This document shows, piece after piece, positions 56,311-64,000 of a DNA stretch of 64,000 nt (positions are counted from its first letter, which is position 1; each line of letters opens with the position of its first letter). Below the pieces are notes generated by a model. It searched no databases. It worked only from the letters and a program-made list of their open reading frames with translations, and was not told the origin of the DNA. A program made the translations under genes and the position numbers. The stretch covers positions 61,835,325 to 61,899,324 of the forward strand of contig QCXZ01000064.1 in the NCBI GenBank assembly GCA_025024175.1, given 5' to 3'. The stretch is from Rhyzopertha dominica. Its lineage: Eukaryota > Arthropoda > Insecta > Coleoptera > Bostrichidae.

Positions 56311-58620
56311 GATCCAAGCAATGATTAAAATGCCTATGCTATGCTATGCTAAACATAGAGATCTCTTTCCCTGTTATTATAGCTCATCAATGTAGCTTAG
56401 ATCCAGTGTATGCAGCATGGCATAAAACTGGTTTTTCTTATATATCAAAGGCTTGGTATTGCCAAAATTGGTAAATGTAGCTTTTGTTTTGGGGTTGTTT
56501 TGAACTAGGAAACCTCTCAAATTACACTTATTTTTATCCCTTCGGTTTTTGTTTCAGAATTTATTGAGCATTAAGCCTCTTTTTAACGTAAACATTAACG
56601 TCTTTCATATAAATTACTGCGATGTGAATATATTTTCTATTTGACGAGTATTTACGCAGATTTGCCTAATTTCTCAAATTGAATGACACTTTGCTTATGA
56701 ACTAGAATTTTAGCCTCTAGATATCATTAGTTATCTCATTAAAAACTATGCTAATCCTGTATGAATTCAGACACTATCTTCCCTATACCTTTATTACGTC
56801 ATTTTATTACTTTATACATAATCCAGGCAGTAACGTATATGGAACATAGGAATTAATTCTTGTGGGTCCATTGGATCATACTGAACCTACTTTAAACAAT
56901 AAGTGTAGTAAATTTTTCACCATTTGAAACTTACTAGATTTTTAACTAACTTCCTAAAGTGGTACGAATTTAAAGGCAAAATTCGGTATTAGTTCCAGTT
57001 ATTTTTAAAGTTCAAATTTTATAGGTTTGCCTTGGAGTACAATAAGCTTTTCTAAAACTTTCGCTGTTATATCACTAGTGAGGTTTAAACGTATTTCGTT
57101 AGTATACAATGTAATGTGTCAAAATCGATCCTTATAATCAGCATGTGTTGCTTGACGTGACTAACATGGTGACAATATTATTTTTAGCAATTCACAGGCA
57201 TTGTCAGATAGTAGAACTAAACATATTATCCTTTAGTTGTCTTTGACTTATAGTTATACATTCTTACAATGTTCATGTTCATGGATGCATTAATTGATAG
57301 TAGATATTCTAAAGAAATAATACACATGCCCCAATAATAATAATATAACAAAATATGATAATCTATAAGTCATACTCAAAAAGTACAATAATAAATAGCA
57401 AAAAGGGAGTCAAGTTTTCTTATGTACTAAAACAAATTGATCAGTTAGGTACCCATACGTCATTACAACAACTTTTGATAACTACGTTCATAGACATCAA
57501 TAATGTCAAATAAAAAAAACAATCGCCAACTAAAACAGTTTTGGCATTCAAAAATAATAGAAAGCAGCAAATACTTCCAAAAGCGTTAGAGATAAACCAA
57601 GTTATACCTTTTAATAAGATCAAAAATTCAAAATCACACGATGTAAAAAAGGTCTGTTTTTTATGTGGTCTATACTATTTCCACTCAAATATTGAGAATT
57701 CTTCCAGGTTGACGTAGAATTATTACATTTTTGCATCGTTCCAAAAAAGTATAAAAGTATATATGAACAAATGAAATGTAAGTCTGTCCGGCTAAATTTA
57801 TTTCGAACTTTTCTTGTTAATTTTAATATATTTTACATTAGGTGTTATATTAACGTAGCTTGGACGATAACTTTCAAACCTTACAGAATTAAACTTGACT
57901 GTTGCCTTTCGTATACGTTTTTCACTCCAGTTAATTAGCTGTGCAATTAACGAAGCAGTTAGCCTTTAGACAGAAACGATACGTTTCTGAATTTAACGAC
58001 AAACATTTAGATCTAATTGTTACTGAGTACTTTGCAGAATTTAAAGCCTGTCAAACTCCCCAGGAACAAAATTAACGTGAAAGTATCACCAGCTTCCATC
58101 ACCAAAATTAAAAGCCTATTTCATTGTGATAACCGTCCAAGTTTTAGATGCATCCGTAGCCAGTGTGTAATTACACTTAATGGGATGTTAATAAAGCGAT
58201 CTACAGACAGTTTTTTGTAGCGGCCGCGCGGGTATAATTGAAGATATTTACGTAGAGAGGTCAAGCGAAGCGCACCAAGATTAGCCAAGGAGTTCCAGTA
58301 TCGTGGTTATTACGTCTGTAATGTATTACGCATTAAGGTTGCTGCTAATGCTCTCACGTAATTAAATGTATGATCTAACGGTTCGGGACAGCATTGGATA
58401 TACATGGGAGGATTATATTATATGCGATTTACCTTGAATCTCTAGTACTTTGCCATTTTGCGTCGTTTTTTTGCTGGTGTTCGGAAATGTCGAATGAGAA
58501 TTAATATTATTTATTATTAGTGGTAGACTAAGTACAAAAAACTACTAAATGCATAAAGAAAATTAACACCTTTTAAAAAAGTGTGCATAAATATTAGACT
58601 AGTATTAAAGAGACCTTGTA
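56311..58620. other. Intergenic, no gene seen
   Basis: AT-rich, 2.3 kb. The 67-codon frame at 58017-58220 is unassigned. A short GC run containing GCGGCCGC lies at about 58219; no function is apparent. Confidence 0.4.
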
Positions 58621-59902
58621 CGAGGCATGTTTTTTAAGTAAGTACCGTTTTGGAATTAAAAAAAGACGTGCAAAGATATCGCAATAATTTTATCTTACAT
58701 AAAAGCCTGTACCTTAATCTTCTTTTCTACATAATTTCCATGAATATTGAGGCACTTGTCATAACGTGGCACCAGTTTTTGAATACCCTCCTCATAAAAT
58801 TCTGCCGCCTGACTTGTTAACCACTGTATCACAAATGTTTCGACTTCGTTATCGTCTTGAAGACGCTGACCACCCAGGTGTTTCTTCAAGTGCAGGAACA
58901 AATGGTAGTCGCTGGGCGCCAGATCAGGGCTGTATGGAGGATGATCTAGAGTTTCCCATTTAAAAGATTTGATGAGATCTTTGGTCCGATTAGCCACATG
59001 TGGACGGGCATTGTCATGCAGCAAAACGATACCCTTACTCAACTTGCCATGTCTTTTGTTCTGGATTGCACGACGCAGATTGTTCAATGTCTTACAATAA
59101 AACGCTGCATTGATTGTCTCATTACGAGGCAGAAACTCCACTAGCAATACTCCTTTTCTGTCCCAAAAAATTGTGCACATGATTTTCCGGGCAGAAATTG
59201 TTTGCTTAAACTTCACTTTTTTGGGTGATGATGAATGTCGCCATTCCATGGATTATTGTTTCGATTCTGGTGTGACGTAGGCCACCCATGTTTCGTCACC
59301 AGTAACAATTTGGTCTAAAAAATCTTCACCTTCATTGTGGTACCGCTCAACATTTTCGGAACCCAACGTGAACACAATTTCCGGTAATTCAAGTTCTCGG
59401 TCACAATGCGATACAAAACACTATGAGAATATTGAGGAAAGCAGTCGCACAATGATGAAATTGTAAAGCGTCTGTTTTCTCTCACCTTTTCGTTCACTTT
59501 CTGCACCAAATCTTCATTAACGACCGAAGGACGCCCATTCCGTTTTTCATTATGCACATTTGTGCGGCCATCTTTAAATGCTCTCACCCATTTCCTTACC
59601 ATTCCATCACTCATAATGTTTTGTCCGTAAACTTCACAGATCTCACGATGAATATCGATCGGTTTTACGCCTTTAGCACTATGNAATCGTATAACAGACC
59701 GTACTTCACAATTGGCGGGACTCACGATTGTCGGAGGCATCTTAAACACTCAGTAAACAACGTATACAATGAAGAATCAAACTGTAATGGCGTCAGTGCG
59801 TAGACAAGAGATGTAGGTAACCAGCGCGCATGCGCGGAACCCCGACCGCAGCGCTGTGGCGGCGGAATCGCAAAACGGTACTTACTTAAAAAACATGCCT
59901 CG
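58621..59902 (-). mobile_element. DD34D mariner, copy B (inverted relative to copy A)
   Basis: The ends match copy A (CGAGGCATGTTTTTTAAGTA and its reverse), with flanking TA at 58619-58620 and 59903-59904. Length 1,282 bp, 46 bp shorter than copy A, mainly because of an internal deletion of about 49 bp near 59350. The copies point toward each other across 10.55 kb that contain UGT cassettes C3-C5 and the shared exons. Confidence 0.95.
58695..59740 (-). pseudogene. Mariner transposase, copy B
   Basis: Starts MPPTIVSPANCEV at 59740 and keeps the helix-turn-helix half through NYRKLCSRWVPKML. Near 59350 a 49-nt segment present in copy A is missing (a TTG triplet marks both deletion edges), shifting the frame to a stop. 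The catalytic half resumes as KKVKFKQTISARKIMCTIFW, KGIVLLHDNARPHVANR (second aspartate), SPDLAPSDYHLF (third) and ends QAFM. An extra stop lies just upstream of the catalytic frame (around 59250). It keeps the two tryptophans and the four nucleotides lost in copy A. One ambiguous base at 59684. Confidence 0.92.
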
Positions 59903-60049
59903 TATTGTGAGAACAAACTCTGTGTAGTGTTATAGCCAACAGTTCCATTTACACGCTTGTTATAGAATACACAACATACAAAATTTTATACAAGTTTTCA
60001 AAGTCTAAAGACCAATAAATTTAAACTTAACTGGGTTATGAGCAAAATA

Positions 60050-60430
60050 AATTTTTATATAGTATGTAAAATTTTTGTTTTCTCAAAATCAGTCGTGTGT
60101 TTAGTCTGATACGGCAGAAAATTTATTTATTTGTTATTCTGCAAACTACCGCGAATAAAATATTACGTTTTTTTCAAGTATCCTCTGTATTTTTCCACTT
60201 TATGGTGATTGACAAGTTACCTGATTTGAATGAGCACTTAACGACATTTGTTTTGGATATGCAAGGGAATTGTATTGAACGACTTTAAAAATATACGTTT
60301 CATTTGTGATCTGTGTTTCTGTGTACAGGAATGTTGACCTGACCTTCGTATTAAAATAATTTGTAAACCTACCACAAAATGTGGCAGATAATACAAGTAT
60401 CATCTGCATACCTATACCGACATTTTGATT
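60050..60430 (-). pseudogene. Penelope-like element fragment with Y-A-D-D box
   Basis: Near 60385-60415 the minus strand reads YRYADDT, the reverse-transcriptase active-site box. Further left, words such as ATAAAATTTTTGTTTTATC-like and GTGTTTAGTC (about 60065-60110) match the nuclease part of the Penelope element at 33838-34600 in the same order and orientation. Everything between is heavily decayed and shortened. Confidence 0.55.
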
Positions 60431-61865
60431 TAAACTTTACCTTTACTTTCGTAAAGAAACCACATCAAATAAAACATCAATAAAATCTGTAGAATTATTA
60501 ATAAATTGATAATTTTAAATTTGAAAGATTTGAAGATCACTGGTAATTTTAGAACATTTTGTCAGCTATGATTAATTTTTTTCTACGTTTGTCTACTCTG
60601 TCTCAAATTACTTTTATCCACTCTAGTAATTAAGTATGATAGATTTAAATCTGTTCAAATCCTCAAGCCTTCAAATTCTTCAAATTTTATTTGAAGAAAT
60701 TTTCTGAAAATTTTAAGGTTTATTACATGAACTGAATATGACTATGACTGACATTTGCAATTTTGAGCGAAAGTACATTACTGTGTTAATAATGATAACA
60801 GTCTCTTGTTCATAGTCGGATTCTTCAATGAAGGTTTTTCAATCAATCGCCATAATTATCACTACTGATCCAATCTAAGGTTCGATTTTAATTAATTGTT
60901 TAGACTGGCACTTATGGTGACCGTAATTCGATTGCTACATACTTGACATTGTTAAAAGATCGCTTGAATCCAGTGTTAACCGACTTTATATAAAGAACGA
61001 TGACAGTGTTACGAAGAAGATAATTTGATGAAGCTTTAGCTTCCTTTTGTGGGGCTGCAGCGGAAAAATAGATCGCATATATGCAACGAATATTTGGCGA
61101 AGTTAAAAGCGAAACGGCATTTATAAGAATTCAAACCAATCTACATATATCAGATATGAAAATATCTACCCCAAATGAAAATTATTTACACCAATGGCCT
61201 TGGTGTATACTACCAAAAGCTTCACAGGATGCCACTGCAATGAGAGGGAATTCGCCAAAACAAAGTACCTACTTGTACAAATCACAAAAGCAATAAAAAT
61301 CATTTTACATATGTAAAATTTATGTCTGTGAACGGCTTCAGCCTATGGAAACATTTCACAACATCAAATAAACAATTCAGATAAATATCACCACGGTATC
61401 TGTGCACTGGTACCAACCAAATTGTATTATTGCCGTAATACGAAATTGCAACAGCAACAATAACAGCTCAACCATGCCGCCATATGAAAGAAACCAGTAA
61501 AAACCTCACACTGTAACTTTTTCGCGATTCAAGATAAATGTCATTCTCACCGCTTCGCTGGGTACAAAACTGAATAGTCCCAGGAATTTAGTGACACGGA
61601 ATCCCGCAGTGGAAAGTCACTGGTTCTTTGGATCAAAAATGCTCCAGACATTAGCGTGCGGTTTACCGGCTGAGTTGGAGTCTCTTCTCTCGCAAGATTG
61701 TTTACATGTCATTCGAATCGATAATCGTGAAAGTGAAAGTGCCCTTCAGTACAAATTATGGCCTCTCACATACATTCAAAGATCTATCACTTTATGTCCA
61801 AACAGGCCATGATTTATACAGACACTATAAATGAAACACCCAGTTCTAAGATTTTTTTAATAAAT
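60431..61865. other. Intergenic, no gene seen
   Basis: AT-rich. Open frames at 61081-61296 and 61591-61812 are unassigned; the second is in a slightly GC-richer patch. Confidence 0.35.
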
Positions 61866-63509
61866 GGTATAGTAATGCAACTCTCTTACCGTTTATACAA
61901 CCCTGCAATACTATTTACCTTTCATTTACAGGCACAGTTGGAACGGCACGCGACCCCTCATAAATCAGACCCTCTCTTTGTGATTTTGCGAATTTCCAGT
62001 GCCGGCTTTAAGCAGTTTTTTGTTTGTGTAGTGTATATTATTCTAAGTAGTTTTTAATCATTCGGTTAATAAGAGGTTTTACATCGATCGTTTTTATTTA
62101 CGTCTCAAAATGAATTGTACGTAGTTTTAGATGAGTAGCAACATTATTTTGCACAAGCAAAGTATATCTAGTTATAATGAAACTTGTAATCTAACTAGAC
62201 AACATGCACATCTGAGCATTTTTTAATATGCAAAGAAAAATCTCGCATTCCTAAATATTTTTATTTTGATTTTTAACATTCCTGTAATATTTATATCCTG
62301 TGAATATGTTGAATGCTGTGCTAACCGAAAATTATAAACAATACATTTTAATATTTTTACAATCTTTTAACTACTGGAAACATGCGGTTAACTAAATGTG
62401 TAAATAAAAAACTCGCGTTATCCATGACTATAACGGATCCTGGTGGTAGCCCTGGCAGTAACCGCTGCTGAAACCAAGTTTCAAAAAGTGCAGAGTCCAT
62501 GTCGCAATGGTAGTCAGCAAAACAATTTTGGATCTCTTTCGCTGACAGTAATAATCCATTTTCCCCCCATCCACCACTTCCTCCCGCATGAAGAATTATA
62601 ATTCTTTTTCCTCTCGAAGGTGGTGCTTGCAGAACGCAATTATTTGTCCCATCTATCAGACATTTTTTTATCAAGTCGTGGGTGTCGTACCACGTTTCAT
62701 CCATATACGATATTACGATTTTCTTGGCGGACCTTCTAATTTCTTTATATAATCCCATCTCATTCTTTTTAGTCGGGATGATCCATTATGGACAAACGTT
62801 GGTTTAATGTACTATAATTAAAACCGATGCTCCTCAAGTATTTTCTGAACCACTCTTTGCAATAACTTATGTCATATCCTAATTCCAAAAGTTTTAATTT
62901 CAGACTTGCCGTAGTTGGAACTTTATTTTCCTTATACATTTGGTAAATCACTTTTTTAATTTCTATCCCAAGCTATTTTGATATATTTAGAAATTTCTCC
63001 GAATTGCGTGATTTTCTTGAATTGCCTTTATTTTCAATAATATATCTCTCACAGTCGTGTAGGGGACACCAACCATTTCACTTGTCACTTTTAACGGAGC
63101 ACTGCACTCTTTTTTTATCAAAAAATTGTACAAATTTTGTATGATTTCTTTGGCATCTTGGGTGAGGTAACGACGATTCCTCTTGTTTTCTTCAAATTGC
63201 ACTTCCATGTCAGCGTCAGCAGCTTCATTCTGAGCGGTACTTGGAGCTGCTGTTTCCCAAGGACGGAACATTTTTCGCTTCTCTAGTCTCGCGCACAGTA
63301 ATACTAAGACTGAATGCTATAGTTTTGGTTTGACCGGTAGTGAACTTTAAGTAATCCGACCCTGCTTAACCATCTTCCGAAAATCGGACCTAAATTTATG
63401 GTAATCCGGTTATTTGCGGTAACTTGTGAGGGGCCGCCTGCTGTTCGAGGTGAAAGATAAATTTTATTGCAGGGTTGTAATAACGGTAAGAGAGTTGCAT
63501 TACTATACC
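61866..63509 (-). mobile_element. TIR element with long-spaced DDE transposase, internally deleted
   Basis: The left end GGTATAGTAATGCAACTCTC (61866) and the right end (63460-63509), in reverse, are the same for about 45 bp and then agree loosely for another 20 to 50 bp. The total is about 1.64 kb. The interior holds the N-terminal two thirds of a transposase on the minus strand. The C-terminal part, including the last catalytic glutamate, is missing, so the element is a deletion derivative. Fragments of the same family at 26050-26640 and 27266-27560 supply the missing half. Confidence 0.8.
62345..63271 (-). pseudogene. DDE transposase (long aspartate-to-glutamate spacing), N-terminal part
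   Basis: Starts MFRPWETAAPSTAQ at 63271. The N-terminal part has RRYLTQDAKEIIQNLYNFL, then VGVPYTTVRDILLK, a helix-turn-helix. A frame break follows; the second frame has TASLKLKLLELGYDISY and FRKYLRSIGFNY, the second DNA-binding unit. After another break comes VISYMDETWYDTHD (first catalytic aspartate), then KCLIDGTNNCVLQAPPSRGK, IILHAGGSGGWGENG, and SVIVMDNASF (second aspartate). The sequence then degrades where Y-H-S and the roughly 80-residue spacer should be. Two frameshifts and a missing C-terminus make it inactive. Confidence 0.75.
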
Positions 63510-64000
63510 TGATTAACTGAAATACATAATTATAATTGCCCTAAAAGTCGAATTATTTCTTCACTGAACTGATCGGTTTGTATCTTGACCGCTCATTGAA
63601 ATCACCATATTAAAACAGTAAATAACATGTGCACTGCTTAAACGATTTGACCACGATTATAGTACTAAGGTTTCATAGCCACGTGGAGATGAATTTAACC
63701 ATACAGAGGCTTACTATAGAGGATTACTATAGCCAAAAAGGTTAAAAATAGCAAGATATGGATGAAAACGTTGCATAAAGATATCATTTTTATATTTTAA
63801 GGTTGTGAATCAGTAAAACTTTTTGTGCAGTGTGATTTTTTATTGAGATATTAATTTTTTTTCTCTTTGTAACTCAATCTGGAGACATACAATACGTTGG
63901 ATTTTCCCATTTTCAACAAACTATTTATTTATCTGTCATATGTGCACTTTAGTAGAATTACAGACCCAAACACCTATAGATTTGTCAAAGAGTATTGTAT
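63510..64000. other. Window edge, no gene seen
   Basis: AT-rich, no recognised feature. Confidence 0.4.

Noticed and set aside
58212..58235. GCGGCCGC run as a vector or linker remnant
   Set aside because: A single rare site without adjoining vector sequence is not evidence of contamination.
1..64000. tRNA, rRNA, CRISPR array, prophage or bacterial operon
   Set aside because: None recognised by eye; gene structure and repeats are those of an insect nuclear genome. A tRNAscan run would settle the tRNA question.

Overview
The window is nuclear DNA from an insect, most likely a beetle; the species cannot be fixed from sequence alone. The base composition is AT-rich, genes have spliceosomal introns (GT..AG, often about 50 to 60 bp), and the intergenic DNA is packed with decayed transposons of types common in insects: mariner and Tc1 relatives, Penelope-like elements, a CR1/Jockey-type non-LTR family and a FLYWCH-MULE. 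There are no rRNA genes, CRISPR arrays or bacterial operons, and I recognised no tRNA genes by eye.

Left half (about 1-35 kb): mostly the intron space of one minus-strand gene encoding a secreted zona pellucida (ZP) domain protein. Three of its exons can be placed by phase-matched splice sites: a signal-peptide exon at 34980-35037, a 46-nt exon at 28098-28143, and the N-terminal half of the ZP domain at 10139-10350. The gene continues past the left edge. Its introns (6.8 and 17.7 kb) hold most of the transposons: P-like/THAP, Penelope-like with long inverted arms, two mariner-like elements with TIRs, a Tc1 fragment, a 1-kb TIR element without a gene, a decayed tandem array, reverse-transcriptase fragments, and one possible plus-strand coding exon at 24919-25304.

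Right half (about 37.8-56 kb): a plus-strand UDP-glycosyltransferase (UGT) locus of unusual form. Five tandem 5' cassettes (C1-C5) each hold exon 1 (signal peptide and aglycone-binding half, about 273 codons) and a 223-nt exon 2. Only one pair of 3' exons follows the last cassette (55387-55606 and 55655-55940; UDP-sugar site, transmembrane anchor, lysine tail). Every cassette ends with the same GTAAGT donor in phase 1 and would give the same arginine at the junction. A C4 to exon 3 splice gives a normal 515-residue UGT. The layout resembles the mammalian UGT1A locus, but with two-exon cassettes. C1 is frameshifted. The upstream regions carry GATA-type sites, most densely before C2, so each cassette may have its own promoter.

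The cassettes are separated by transposons. Two related DD34D mariners lie in opposite orientation at 46739-48066 and 58621-59902, bracketing C3-C5 and the shared exons. The far right (60-64 kb) has a Penelope fragment and a TIR element carrying the N-terminal part of a DDE transposase.

The UGT locus is the most interesting system here: either a combinatorial detoxification gene or a run of 5'-only duplicates that have lost their 3' halves. RNA evidence would decide.
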